Source: [Ruminococcus] torques ATCC 27756 (GTDB taxonomy: Bacteria > Bacillota > Clostridia > Lachnospirales > Lachnospiraceae). From it: a stretch of DNA of 64,000 nt. Each line of letters begins with the position of its first letter. Position 1 is the first letter of the stretch. The position numbers were made by a program, and so were the translations under genes. This document shows, piece by piece, positions 17,408-26,630 of this stretch. The notes below the pieces were generated by a model, which was not told the DNA's origin, did not search any database, and worked only from the letters and a program-made list of their open reading frames with translations. The stretch is from contig NZ_DS264345.1 in the NCBI RefSeq assembly GCF_000153925.1, positions 646,082 to 710,081 on the forward strand. Reading direction: 5' to 3'.

Positions 17408-19197
17408 GAAAACCGAGTGTGCTCTACAAACTTATCAAATGCAGACGGCATCGCATACTCTTCCTCTAATTGTTTTATCTTTACAAATATATTTTCCGAT
17501 CCATCCGCTCCGTTTTCCACACACATTTGACCGACGTTTGGCGCCGACGTTTTTTCCAGTTCATCGACCAGCAGTTCATATCCTGTCATATGCCATTCTA
17601 CATGGCTGAAAATATGTTTTGCCGTTCCAATCCGTTTTACACGTACCGGAGTCAGCCCTGCCGTCTGCGCATACCCGATCACTTCCTCTGTCCTGAGGTG
17701 CCCTTCCACATTCGGAAATTCATACATTCCGGCAAGGAGTCCTTTTTGAGGCCGTTTCCTGATTGCCACTTTTTCATTATCCCGAAAAATAAACACCGTC
17801 CTCTTTTCTATTCTTCTTGCTTTCGCCTTTTTCTTCACCGGGAAATCCATTTCCCGTCCTTCCTTATGTGCTTTGCACAGCGCTTCAAGCGGACAGGCGG
17901 CGCATTTCGGCTCTCCGTTCGGAACACAGACGATCGCTCCCAACTCAATCAACCCCTGATTAAAATCACCCGGCGCATCTTTCGGGATGATTTCTTCGAT
18001 CAATTCTTCTACTTTTGATCTTACAGCCGCCGTTTTGATATCACCCTCATCTGCCGTAAGCCTCGATACTACGCGCAGAACATTTCCGTCTACTGCGGGT
18101 TTCGGAATGTGATAAACAAATGATCCGATCGCTCCCGCAGTATAATTTCCGATTCCCTTCAGCGAACGTATTTCTTCATATGATGAAGGAAACCTTCCTC
18201 CGTATTGTTCCATAATCTGACACGCCGCAGCTTTTAAATTGCGGGCCCGGTTATAATACCCCAATCCTTCCCACAGTTTCAATAACCTGTCTTCCTCGAC
18301 AGATGCAAGTGCGCTCACATCGGGAAGTTCACTTAAAAAGCGCTCATAATAAGGCTTTACCGCCTCCACCCTCGTCTGCTGAAGCATAATCTCCGAAATC
18401 CACACTCTGTATGCGTTAATCCTCTTTCTCCACGGAAGATCACGCTTATTCTCACGAAACCACTCTACAAGAGGCCGGACAGATTCTTTTAAGATCGGAT
18501 TGCCTAGAACGACGTCTACCGCATCGCTCAGCTCGATCGCATCGCTTGTCACATCACAGTCATAGGCAAGCACTTTTACACCTTCCTTTGCCGTCTTTTG
18601 AAGCGCTTCGGCAAATTGAGGATGTGTCTCTGTATTCGGCGTGAAATAACGCACGCCTTTCATCTGGATCACAAAAAACACATATGCCTCATATCCATTC
18701 TTCTTTGCATCGGAAAGCTCTTCCAGATGTTTTACGGCTCGTTCGCTTGGCGCATCCGGGAAGCGGCACACTCCGTTTTCTTCTAATGTCACACCTTTGA
18801 TCTCAATAAAAATCTTTCGGATTCCCCCGTTTTGATCTTCCGCTTCCACATACAGGTCAAAACGAGAATTTTTGTATACGGTTTCAGGCCGGATCAAAGT
18901 CACATTTCCAAAAAGATTTCCCTGTTCAATCCATTCTTTTACAACCTTATTCGGAATCTGAGAGTCCATATTGATCATTCGACTGCCCTTTTTTACGGCA
19001 ATCAAGTCCCACCTTGTCTTTCTGGACGGATTATCGCTTTCCTGAATATAAATATCTGCTCCCGGCCGAAGAAGCTCGGCGCATCTTCCTGTATTTTTCA
19101 CATGAACCGTTTCCTTTTTCCCGTTTAATTCTGCATAGGCAATAAACCGGTTCGGACGTTCTATAAACTTCGCCTTATAAATTCGATCGTATCTCAT
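17404..19197 (-). CDS. SfsA-MutY fusion (nuclease plus A/G-specific adenine glycosylase)
   Basis: 597 residues in one uninterrupted frame. Residues about 1-230 are SfsA (ERPNRFIAY, VHVKNTGRCAELL, SRFDLYVE, IEIKGVTLEE, CRFPDAPSERAVKHL), a family described as a DNA/RNA nuclease. Residues about 238-597 are MutY: glycosylase core with catalytic Glu in ISEIMLQQTR, helix-hairpin-helix LKGIGNYTAGAI, Asp in KPAVDGNVLR, a C-x7-C-x2-C-x5-C iron-sulfur site, and a C-terminal NUDIX-like domain (IRKRPQKGLLAGMYEFP, FSHVEWHM) that recognises 8-oxoG. MutY removes A opposite 8-oxoG. GAGGTGG fixes the start at 19197. Confidence 0.93.
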   Translation of the reverse strand: MRYDRIYKAKFIERPNRFIAYAELNGKKETVHVKNTGRCAELLRPGADIYIQESDNPSRKTRWDLIAVKKGSRMINMDSQIPNKVVKEWIEQGNLFGNVTLIRPETVYKNSRFDLYVEAEDQNGGIRKIFIEIKGVTLEENGVCRFPDAPSERAVKHLEELSDAKKNGYEAYVFFVIQMKGVRYFTPNTETHPQFAEALQKTAKEGVKVLAYDCDVTSDAIELSDAVDVVLGNPILKESVRPLVEWFRENKRDLPWRKRINAYRVWISEIMLQQTRVEAVKPYYERFLSELPDVSALASVEEDRLLKLWEGLGYYNRARNLKAAACQIMEQYGGRFPSSYEEIRSLKGIGNYTAGAIGSFVYHIPKPAVDGNVLRVVSRLTADEGDIKTAAVRSKVEELIEEIIPKDAPGDFNQGLIELGAIVCVPNGEPKCAACPLEALCKAHKEGREMDFPVKKKAKARRIEKRTVFIFRDNEKVAIRKRPQKGLLAGMYEFPNVEGHLRTEEVIGYAQTAGLTPVRVKRIGTAKHIFSHVEWHMTGYELLVDELEKTSAPNVGQMCVENGADGSENIFVKIKQLEEEYAMPSAFDKFVEHTRFS

Positions 19198-19222
19198 TTT
19201 CCACCTCGCTTTAAATAAAAGC

Positions 19223-19244
19223 AAAAAGTCTGCTTCGGACTTTT
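19223..19244 (-). terminator. Hairpin upstream of sfsA-mutY
   Basis: AAAAGTC/GACTTTT stem with short loop and T-run on the minus strand. Together with the hairpin at 19260 it forms a tandem terminator for the ABC importer operon, or an attenuator ahead of the fusion gene. Confidence 0.5.
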
Positions 19245-19252
19245 CATTCTTT

Positions 19253-19291
19253 CAAAAACAAAAAGCAGAGTTTCTCATCCACCCTGCTTTT
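19253..19291 (-). terminator. Terminator of the amino-acid ABC operon
   Basis: AAAAGCAG/CTGCTTTTT stem followed by TTTTTGTTTTTG on the minus strand, 55 bases after the ATPase stop. Confidence 0.8.
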
Positions 19292-19345
19292 CATATGTTC
19301 TTCTGTGCACAGACATGTACACGTTTTTCAACTTACAGATTCTTT

Positions 19346-20170
19346 TTACAAAATCTTCGACAAAAATTCTTTCAGTCTCGGATTCTTCGGATTGCCGAAA
19401 AATTCTTCCGGTTCAGCTTCCTCAACAATCTGCCCGTCATCCATGAAGATCACTCTGGACGCAACCTCTTTCGCAAATCCCATCTCATGAGTGACTACAA
19501 CCATCGTCATTCCTTCCTGAGCCAGCTTCTTCATCAACTCAAGAACTTCTCCGACCATCTCCGGATCAAGCGCCGATGTCGGCTCGTCAAACAGGATCAC
19601 ATCCGGATTCATTGCAAGAGAACGAATGATCGCAACTCTTTGCTTCTGACCTCCCGACAATGTAGACGGGTAAACGTCCGCTTTGTCTTCAAGTCCGATT
19701 CTTCCGAGCAGTTCAAGAGCCTGCTTTTTCGTCTCGCTTTTGATCTGTTCTTTTGTCGTTGTAATTGGGATAAGTTCTTCTTTTTTGCTTCGGAATATAT
19801 TTTTAAACCGGATCATTCTGTTTTTATTTTTTGCTTTTTTCAGATCCTTGCACTGCAAATATGCCGGAGCCATCATTACGTTTTGAAGAACTGTTTTATT
19901 ATTGAACAAATTAAAATGTTGAAATACCATACCCATATGGCGGCGATGCACGTTGATATCGACTTTCATATCCGCGATATCGACTCCTTTAAAAACAATG
20001 CTTCCGGATGTCGGATCTTCCATACAATTTAAGCAGCGCAGAAACGTACTTTTTCCGGAACCTGACGGTCCGAGCACCGCGACAATGTCGCCTTTATTGA
20101 TCGTGATATTGATACCTTTTAAGATTTCAAGATCACCAAAGCTTTTTCTAAGATTAATTACGTCTATCAC
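19346..20170 (-). CDS. Polar amino-acid ABC importer, ATP-binding protein
   Basis: 274 residues. Walker [10 protein letters not shown] near 35, signature LSGGQKQR, Walker [15 protein letters not shown] and switch His in VVTHEMG: the GlnQ/HisP type. About 30 extra, basic residues ([22 protein letters not shown]) sit before the helical subdomain, longer than in usual GlnQ (about 240 residues). The start is GTG at 20170, overlapping the permease gene by 17 bases. With the permease and binding protein it forms an importer operon. Confidence 0.92.
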   Translation of the reverse strand: MIDVINLRKSFGDLEILKGINITINKGDIVAVLGPSGSGKSTFLRCLNCMEDPTSGSIVFKGVDIADMKVDINVHRRHMGMVFQHFNLFNNKTVLQNVMMAPAYLQCKDLKKAKNKNRMIRFKNIFRSKKEELIPITTTKEQIKSETKKQALELLGRIGLEDKADVYPSTLSGGQKQRVAIIRSLAMNPDVILFDEPTSALDPEMVGEVLELMKKLAQEGMTMVVVTHEMGFAKEVASRVIFMDDGQIVEEAEPEEFFGNPKNPRLKEFLSKIL

Positions 20171-20864
20171 TCTTCTTCAGGCTCCTTTCCAATAATTTTA
20201 CAAGCAGTGTCACAACAAGGATCAATGCAATATAAATAAGCGCCATCACGAGATACGGAACCATGAATTCATAACTGTTTGTTCCGATATAGTTAAACGC
20301 CACATACAGATCCGCCGCGCCTACGAAACTTACAACCGATGTTTCTTTGATAAGCGCGATAAATTCGTTTCCGAGAGTCGGAAGAATATTCTTGACAGCC
20401 TGCGGAATGACAATCTTCATCATACTCGCCCCGAAACTTAATCCGACTGCACGTCCCGCTTCCATCTGTCCTGCGTCTACCGATTGGATTCCGCTTCGCA
20501 TAATTTCCGAAATATATGCGCCGCTGTTCAATCCGAACACAAGCATCGCGACCTGAACTCCCGTTATGTTCCATCCGATGATCGGAAGAAGTACATAATA
20601 AAATACAAGAAGCTGCACAACCATCGGCGTTCCTCTGAACATCGCCACATAAACGCTGCATATACCGTTCAAAACTCTTGGGAGCACTTTATATTTCGGC
20701 AGCACCCTTGCCGTCGCGATAACAGTCCCGATCAAAATACCGATGACCAGACCGACAATCGCAATAAGGACTGTGTTCTGCAAACCTTGCACCACTTTTA
20801 CATAGCCGTTTTGATCGATAAATATTTCTATAAACTTATCTACTTTTGCACTAAAATTACCCAT
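20154..20864 (-). CDS. Polar amino-acid ABC importer, permease
   Basis: 236 residues, five or so transmembrane helices. HisM/GlnP type with the EAA loop ([23 protein letters not shown]) that docks on the ATPase. It overlaps the ATPase gene and lies 225 bases after the binding-protein gene. That gap holds nested inverted repeats around 20895-20957 that may stabilise or attenuate the transcript, as is common after highly expressed binding-protein genes. Confidence 0.92.
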   Translation of the reverse strand: MGNFSAKVDKFIEIFIDQNGYVKVVQGLQNTVLIAIVGLVIGILIGTVIATARVLPKYKVLPRVLNGICSVYVAMFRGTPMVVQLLVFYYVLLPIIGWNITGVQVAMLVFGLNSGAYISEIMRSGIQSVDAGQMEAGRAVGLSFGASMMKIVIPQAVKNILPTLGNEFIALIKETSVVSFVGAADLYVAFNYIGTNSYEFMVPYLVMALIYIALILVVTLLVKLLERSLKKSDRRN

Positions 20865-21089
20865 TACTTTCCTCTTTGCTTTCTTCTCTCAAACGTCCAA
20901 AGAAAGGAAAACGCCGATATTTTCCGTTTTCGGAACATACCTGTATTTCCCTTTCTGATTTAATACTGTTTTCTATTCTTTTTGCAAAACTCTCAGTCCG
21001 AAATCATCCGCTCAATCGTCCGTTTCATTTCATACTGTTTTGAAATCCTCTTCTGTATTGCGCCGATTGCTCATTCTGCTTCCGAGAAC

Positions 21090-21980
21090 TTATTGCATTG
21101 CATTAATCGCTTCTGTGATCGCTGTAGCCGGAGCTGCATCGATGATCACATATTTGATGTTTCCGTTCAGCATATCCTGAACCGCAAGTGATCCGCTCTT
21201 ATACGGCTGGCATGTAGCCGGAAGTCCTTCAAATCCGAAAGCTTCGTCTCCTTCGATGTAGCTTTGCGCTGTCGTTCCCTGCTGTACGCCGATCTTATCT
21301 TCTTTTTTCAGTTCGCCAAGTTTTGCCGCAACTGCATCTGCATCTTTCAGATCGTCGAATGTATCGTCATCGCTCGGAACGATCAAACGCTGTGACGCCT
21401 GATAATATGTATCTGAGAATGTCACATATTGTTTTCTTTCATCATTGACTGTAAGTCCTGCGATAGCGATATCACATTTGTGCTGTCCTACAGAAAGACA
21501 TACCGCATCAAAATCCATATTCTGGATTACAAGTTCTTTTCCAAGCTTTTCCGCAAGAAGAGCTGCCAGTTCCATGTCGATTCCGACATATTTATCGCCT
21601 TTTGTATACTCAAACGGCTCAAACGCTGCATTTGTGGCAACTACAAGCTGATCTTTCGACTCGTCAAGTTTTGCGGATTCTACTGCTGCCGGCTCTCCGC
21701 CGCCGAAATACTTGTCACAGATCTCATCCAGCGTTCCGTCTTCTTTTACTTCTTTTATAAATGCGTTTACCTGTTCAACAAGTTCCGGCTGATCTTTATC
21801 AATACCGAACGCATACTCTTCATTTGTAAGATCAACGTCGATCACTTTCGCCGTTTTCGCGCTGCTTCCTTTATCTTCTTCTTTACCGTCTTCTTTGCTT
21901 CCGCAACCTGCTGCCAGTCCGGCAACAAGCGCCGCACTTAAAACTACTACTAAAAACTTTTTCATTTTCGTATTTTTCAT
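21090..21980 (-). CDS. Circularly permuted amino-acid ABC substrate-binding lipoprotein
   Basis: 296 residues. Signal peptide with lipobox LAAGC gives a membrane-anchored lipoprotein. After a polar linker comes, at about 46-95, the segment EEYAFGIDKDQPELVEQVNA...DEICDKYFGG, which in family 3 binding proteins (GlnH and relatives) is the C-terminal end. The canonical N-terminus (LVVATNAAFEPFEYTKGDKY) follows at about 112 and the protein stops at VIIDAAPATAITEAI, exactly where the relocated segment would normally begin. All structural elements are therefore present once, in permuted order. The start has GGAGGG upstream. It heads the importer operon. Confidence 0.9.
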   Translation of the reverse strand: MKNTKMKKFLVVVLSAALVAGLAAGCGSKEDGKEEDKGSSAKTAKVIDVDLTNEEYAFGIDKDQPELVEQVNAFIKEVKEDGTLDEICDKYFGGGEPAAVESAKLDESKDQLVVATNAAFEPFEYTKGDKYVGIDMELAALLAEKLGKELVIQNMDFDAVCLSVGQHKCDIAIAGLTVNDERKQYVTFSDTYYQASQRLIVPSDDDTFDDLKDADAVAAKLGELKKEDKIGVQQGTTAQSYIEGDEAFGFEGLPATCQPYKSGSLAVQDMLNGNIKYVIIDAAPATAITEAINAMQ

Positions 21981-22044
21981 TTTCGCACCCTCCGTTTATA
22001 ATTCCATTGCTCAATGCTGAATAACCATGCATTCCATGCACTAC

Positions 22045-22072
22045 ATTCTAACACGTTCTGCATAAAAATCAA
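22045..22072 (-). promoter_or_regulatory. Promoter and ATGCATAA-type repeats before the binding-protein gene
   Basis: Minus strand TTGATT, 16-base spacer, TAGAAT. Around and upstream of it (about 22030-22140) the sequence ATGCAT with flanking A/T recurs five times, including the palindrome TTATGCATAA at 22131-22140. These may be operator half-sites for an amino-acid-responsive repressor. Confidence 0.55.
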
Positions 22073-22196
22073 GCTCTTTTTTTAATTTTTATGCATTCTG
22101 TTTCAGTTTTTATGTATATTATGCGTTACTTTATGCATAAATCTTCATTCTTTATACAGGTTTTTTGCAAAATACACATTTTCGCCGAAACAATTC

Positions 22197-23024
22197 TTAT
22201 GCAAGCAGCGTCTTAATACCGAAGTAAAGAAGCACAATGACTCCCAGTACGATTCTGTAGTAACCAAACACTTTAAAATCATGTTTTCTGATATACTGCA
22301 TGAGGAACTTGATCGCAAGGATGGAAACCGCAAACGAAACGACCGTTCCCAACAAAAGCAGAAATACCTGCATACCCGTGAAATTTAATCCGAATTTAAT
22401 CAGTTTCAAAAAACTTGCGCCGAACATCGCCGGAATTGCAAGGAAAAATGTAAATTCCGCCGCAACTCCTCTTGATACTCCTATGAGAAGCGCTCCCACG
22501 ATCGTCGCTCCCGAACGGGATGTTCCGGGGATCAGCGCCAATGCCTGAAATACGCCGATGATCAAAACCGTCTGTATCGTAAGCTGAGAAAGTTTTTCCA
22601 CTTTCGGCTGCTTATCTTTCTGATAGTTTTCGATTACGATAAACAGAATACCGTAGATGATCAATGTCGCGGCAACAACATATGAATTGTTGAACTTTTC
22701 TTCTATAAAATCATTGAACGGAAGCCCGATCAGCATTGCCGGAATCGAACCTATGATCACTTTGACCCACAACTGGATCGTCAACATCTTCTGTTTCTGG
22801 GTTTTCTTCGGTGAAAACGGATTCAGCTTATGGAAATACATAACGACAACCGCCAGTATCGCTCCAAGCTGGATCACAACATAAAACATGTCAAGAAACG
22901 CCTGATTTTGTTTCAAATGCAGTAATTCTTCCAACAAGATCAGATGCCCCGTGCTGCTGATCGGCAGCCATTCCGTGATTCCCTCCACAATACCGAATAT
23001 AATTACTTTTAATGCTTCTAACAT
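22197..23024 (-). CDS. uppP: Undecaprenyl-diphosphate phosphatase
   Basis: 275 residues, polytopic. Recycles undecaprenyl pyrophosphate for wall synthesis and confers bacitracin tolerance. Hallmarks are EGITEWLPISSTGHLIL near residue 14 and PGTSRSG near 165. It overlaps the upstream Cof-type phosphatase gene by 7 bases. Confidence 0.95.
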   Translation of the reverse strand: MLEALKVIIFGIVEGITEWLPISSTGHLILLEELLHLKQNQAFLDMFYVVIQLGAILAVVVMYFHKLNPFSPKKTQKQKMLTIQLWVKVIIGSIPAMLIGLPFNDFIEEKFNNSYVVAATLIIYGILFIVIENYQKDKQPKVEKLSQLTIQTVLIIGVFQALALIPGTSRSGATIVGALLIGVSRGVAAEFTFFLAIPAMFGASFLKLIKFGLNFTGMQVFLLLLGTVVSFAVSILAIKFLMQYIRKHDFKVFGYYRIVLGVIVLLYFGIKTLLA

Positions 23025-23866
23025 CTTGCTTCTCCTCCTCCGAGAACAAATCTTTCAATCGCTTGCGCAACGCCGTCCTCTTCATTTGACAGTGTGATAT
23101 AATCTGCAGCTTCTTTCACCTGCGGCTCTCCGTTTGCCATTGCGACGCCGAAACCGACTTCTTTCAGCATCACGGTATCGTTATCTCCGTCTCCGAACGC
23201 CATGATCTCTTCCCGCTTAATACCAAGCCTGCTTCCGAGATTGACAAGTCCTGTTCCTTTATTGACTCCCGCCGCGTTCACTTCTATATTATAACGAAGA
23301 GATCCGACCAGTTCCAAATCCTCATGACGGGCAAGTTCTTCCCACGCACGTTTTCTCTCGGACATATCCGCAAATAATGCCTGCGTTTTATCGAGACCTC
23401 TGTTTTCTCTGTCTACCAGTTCAAAAATATCATCCACCGGAATACGGGTTTTACGCATATATTCCCACATATTCGGATTTTTGTGATATCGTTCCACAAA
23501 CTCCATTTTTTCTGCCGGAGCATATCCCTGTCCATCAAAATATACCTCTTGTAGAGTATCATATTTTCGACAAATTTCCAACGCCTTTTTCGCTGATTTG
23601 ACAGACAACAGATGTTCTTCTATTACATTTCCCGTACGAGTGTCGATAATCCTTGCTCCATTAGACGTCAGCGCATAATTCATACCCGGAAATTCTCTCA
23701 ATTCTTCCGGAACTCCCATCCACGGACGCCCCGTAGCTACAAGTACGACGATTCCGCTTCTGATCGCCTTTGCAAGAACTTCTCTTGTCCGCACAGTCAG
23801 TTCTTTTTTATCCGTCAGCAATGTTCCGTCCAGGTCAAGTCCGATCATTTTTATCTTATGCGTCAT
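23018..23866 (-). CDS. Cof-type HAD phosphatase
   Basis: 282 residues. Motif I LDLDGTLLTDKKE, motif II VVLVATGRP, Lys in GVNKGTGLVNL and motif IV AFGDGDNDTVML: the Cof/YidA group with an alpha/beta cap, acting on sugar phosphates or cofactors. The frame continues upstream to 23959 but AAAGAGG and the conserved domain place the start at 23866. Overlaps uppP by 7 bases, so coupled. Confidence 0.9.
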   Translation of the reverse strand: MTHKIKMIGLDLDGTLLTDKKELTVRTREVLAKAIRSGIVVLVATGRPWMGVPEELREFPGMNYALTSNGARIIDTRTGNVIEEHLLSVKSAKKALEICRKYDTLQEVYFDGQGYAPAEKMEFVERYHKNPNMWEYMRKTRIPVDDIFELVDRENRGLDKTQALFADMSERKRAWEELARHEDLELVGSLRYNIEVNAAGVNKGTGLVNLGSRLGIKREEIMAFGDGDNDTVMLKEVGFGVAMANGEPQVKEAADYITLSNEEDGVAQAIERFVLGGGEARC

Positions 23867-23943
23867 AGATATACCTCTTTCTTTTCCGTTCTGTCTTTCG
23901 CCGCTTTTAAAAGCGGCCTTCTCAGCCTTTATCATATCAAAGT

Positions 23944-23972
23944 TTGCCAAATAACGCAATTTGTAGTATAAT
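23944..23972 (+). promoter_or_regulatory. Promoter of the SleB-type hydrolase gene
   Basis: TTGCCA, 17-base spacer, TATAAT, 46 bases before the ATG at 24019. It coincides with the first Met of the longer frame, which is therefore not a start. Confidence 0.8.
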
Positions 23973-24018
23973 GATTATTCAGCACTTAAAAAATGCTTCA
24001 AGAAAGGAATTTAAAGCT

Positions 24019-25083
24019 ATGAAATTCTACAAAAAACGGTGGATACAATCAGGCATCATCCTGATCAGTTCTCTCGGAATTGTACTTTCAGTTTTTCCTT
24101 CATTTGCAGATGACAACATTGACAATTTAAAAGGACAGACTTCTGCACTCGAAAGTGAATTAGACGGTATCAACAAAGATATTCTCTCTTTGAGCGAAGA
24201 GATCTCTGCAACAGAAATGCAGGTTGAGATCTTAAACGGTGAGATTGCCCGTACTTCCGATGCACTTGTCGAAGCTGAAGAAAACGAAAATGAGCAGTAT
24301 GAAAATATGAAATCCCGTATTAAATATATGTACGAACACGGGAACGCAACACTGCTTGAGATGCTCTTTTCGGCGGAAAACATGGCAGATTTTATAAACA
24401 AAGCTGATTTTATCGAAAATCTGAGCGAATATGACAAAACTGCCCTTGACGATCTGAAAAATATTTATAAAAATATCGAAGATCAGAAAAACACATTAGA
24501 AACTCAGCAGGATTCACTTCTTGATCTGAAAGATGAACTTAAGAAAAAACAGACGGAACTCCAGGAAAAAGCAAAGGCGACTTCAACAAATCTTACGGAA
24601 GTACAAGCCAAATTAGAAAAAGCAAAGGCTGAAGAGGCTGCCCGCCTTGAGGCAGAGCGACTGGAGCAGCTCCAGCAAAACGGCGGCTACGACGATACTA
24701 TTACAAACAACGGCGGACAGATCGACGCTTCTGCGGATGACGTCACACTTCTTGCGGCGATCCTGCAGTGTGAAGCTCATCAGAACTATGATTCTCTGCT
24801 TGCTGTCGCAACTGTAATATTAAACCGTGTGGAAAGTCCTCGTTTTCCGAATACGATCAGAGGAGTTATCTATGCAAGCGGACAGTTTGAACCGGTATGG
24901 ACAGGTCGTCTTGACGCTGTTCTGAAGAAAGGTCCGACCTCTTTATCTATGCAGGTTGCGCAAGATGCGATCAACGGCGCAAGACTTGCGGCAGTGGCAG
25001 ACTGTTATTATTTCCTCTATGCAGGATCTACAAACCGACCGGGAGTCAACATCGGAAATAACCTTTTCTTCCCTAGCTGGTAA
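24019..25083 (+). CDS. Secreted coiled-coil cell-wall hydrolase with SleB domain
   Basis: 354 residues. Signal peptide cut near FPSFADD. Residues about 35-215 are a long coiled coil of the PcsB/CwlO type (LKGQTSALESELDGINKDIL onward). After a short linker, residues about 235-354 are a SleB/CwlJ-like hydrolase domain: DDVTLLAAILQCEAH with the catalytic Glu, AVATVILNRVES, FEPVWTGRLD, and CYYFLYAG. SleB enzymes cleave cortex or wall peptidoglycan. The coiled coil suggests regulation by a membrane partner such as FtsEX, which is not in this window. Confidence 0.88.
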   Translation: MKFYKKRWIQSGIILISSLGIVLSVFPSFADDNIDNLKGQTSALESELDGINKDILSLSEEISATEMQVEILNGEIARTSDALVEAEENENEQYENMKSRIKYMYEHGNATLLEMLFSAENMADFINKADFIENLSEYDKTALDDLKNIYKNIEDQKNTLETQQDSLLDLKDELKKKQTELQEKAKATSTNLTEVQAKLEKAKAEEAARLEAERLEQLQQNGGYDDTITNNGGQIDASADDVTLLAAILQCEAHQNYDSLLAVATVILNRVESPRFPNTIRGVIYASGQFEPVWTGRLDAVLKKGPTSLSMQVAQDAINGARLAAVADCYYFLYAGSTNRPGVNIGNNLFFPSW

Positions 25084-25110
25084 AGATATCGTTATTGAAA
25101 CCGAAAACAA

Positions 25111-25178
25111 AATCCCCGTAACAACGAACTCTTCCAAAAAAGTCAGACTTTTTGGAGCAGTTCATTGTTACGGGGATT
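25111..25178. terminator. Long convergent hairpin
   Basis: AATCCCCGTAACAA pairs with TTGTTACGGGGATT, with a further inner pairing of CCAAAAA and TTTTTGG. It lies between two convergent genes and can end transcription from both sides, though T-runs are short. Confidence 0.65.
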
Positions 25179-25217
25179 TCTTACTTTTCAGTTCTATATT
25201 TTCGTTGTCTGCACAGC

Positions 25218-25625
25218 TTAACTTTTCTTTATAAAAGTCGTGCCGCACTTCGGACATCTTACTTCAATTTTCCCTTTGCCCTTCGGGATGCGGATTTTTT
25301 GTTTACATGACGGACATGTATAAATGTGGTACACTTTTCTCTGCTGCCAGATGTTTTTTTGATTCTGAAACCAATTTCTTATCTTGTATGTTTTCATAAG
25401 ATATGCCTGATTTTCTGCGTACCGCTTCTGTACATTTCTTGAAAATATCCGAAAATAACAGTAGATCACGACTCCCCAGCCGAAAATATATAAAAGCATG
25501 CTCACCGCGGTTTCTCCGAAAAACGCCGATAAAAGAACTACCGCCAATCCCGTGATCAGAAGAAACTTCGATAATTGATCGATACCGTATCTGCCCTGCA
25601 TAAAACGTATTAATTTTTCTTTCAT
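25218..25625 (-). CDS. Small membrane protein with C-terminal zinc ribbon
   Basis: 135 residues. Two transmembrane helices (about 18-60), basic cytoplasmic middle, then a zinc ribbon CPSCKQKIRIPKGKGKIEVRC-PKC. Function unknown. AAGGA is 9 bases before the ATG at 25625 and only 3 before that at 25631, so I use the former. Confidence 0.65.
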   Translation of the reverse strand: MKEKLIRFMQGRYGIDQLSKFLLITGLAVVLLSAFFGETAVSMLLYIFGWGVVIYCYFRIFSRNVQKRYAENQAYLMKTYKIRNWFQNQKNIWQQRKVYHIYTCPSCKQKIRIPKGKGKIEVRCPKCGTTFIKKS

Positions 25626-25736
25626 TTCCATCCATCCTTCTGCATTAATGCCTTTTTGATATGAATAACATTCTCTCTCGTTTCTCCTGCAAAGTCAATT
25701 AAAAGAATATAAAATCTTACTGCTTATAACCTGTTT

Positions 25737-26630
25737 TTATTCTTCTTCATTTAATATATTTCCACATATTGCATCAGAAACCAGATACACAATCTTTGAA
25801 TCATTTAACATCACATATCTGTCATCCCCGACCCGGTTTCCTATATATAATGTCAGTTTCTTTTCTTTTTCATCTTCCTGATAAGTCACTTCTACCGCAG
25901 CCCTTAAATCTTCATCCAAGCCGTATTCTGATAATTCTTTTTCTTCTGCACAATAATCTGCCGTTGTGGACAGCTGCACAGCTCCAAGGCCTCCGGCTAT
26001 TGCGATTATTTGTTCCGTCTGCGTCTCGTCTGCACTGTCATATACAACAGAATTTTTATTTTGCGTAATAACTGCCTTCTCAAGATTGCCACTTCCAATC
26101 GATGGATAGTCGTCAAGTTGTATCAGATCTTCTTCTGTATAATTTAAATCTTCAATGACCTGACTCGAAACAGTATAAATAGATTTTTCCCCTTCTAATG
26201 TTGCATAAATATTGTCCCCTGTATTATTTCCGAAATAAACAGAAATGACATCATCATTATCATCTGTATACTCGATCGTATAAATAGGAACATCCAAACC
26301 ATAGTCTTTTGCTTCATCTGCATTTTTCAACTTCCGATTTGCAGAAATACTGCCAACCGTATCTGCAATTTCATTCATAATGCTTTGATTAATCGGAATA
26401 TCATGATCTAAAGCATCATACCACACACCATTTTCTTTTTCAAAGTTCAACTCTCCATTTTCTATATTTAAAGCGATCTTTTTAATCTTATCTCCTTCTG
26501 TATCTGTAATTCGTATCATTGTATTTGCCTGTGCCTGTTCGCTTTGATTCCACGCGCGAACCCACATATATATACATATAAGCGCCACGAAAACAATTAT
26601 GAGCAAACCTATTTTCCTTTTTTGTGTCAT
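25737..26630 (-). CDS. DUF4340 membrane-anchored protein of a Gld-like ABC exporter
   Basis: 297 residues. One N-terminal transmembrane helix (KIGLLIIVFVALICIYMWV) followed by an external domain built from two repeats (VYFGNNTGDNIYATLEGEKS and LYIGNRVGDDRYVMLNDSK), typical of DUF4340, a family found beside GldA/F/G. The start is ATG 26630, which overlaps the fused permease stop by four bases (ATGA), with AGGAGG upstream. Third gene of the exporter operon. Confidence 0.85.
   Translation of the reverse strand: MTQKRKIGLLIIVFVALICIYMWVRAWNQSEQAQANTMIRITDTEGDKIKKIALNIENGELNFEKENGVWYDALDHDIPINQSIMNEIADTVGSISANRKLKNADEAKDYGLDVPIYTIEYTDDNDDVISVYFGNNTGDNIYATLEGEKSIYTVSSQVIEDLNYTEEDLIQLDDYPSIGSGNLEKAVITQNKNSVVYDSADETQTEQIIAIAGGLGAVQLSTTADYCAEEKELSEYGLDEDLRAAVEVTYQEDEKEKKLTLYIGNRVGDDRYVMLNDSKIVYLVSDAICGNILNEEE

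Noticed and set aside
24956..25234. Plus-strand frame of 92 codons overlapping the SleB gene end.
   Set aside because: It lies in another frame of the SleB gene and runs through the convergent hairpin; no ribosome site.
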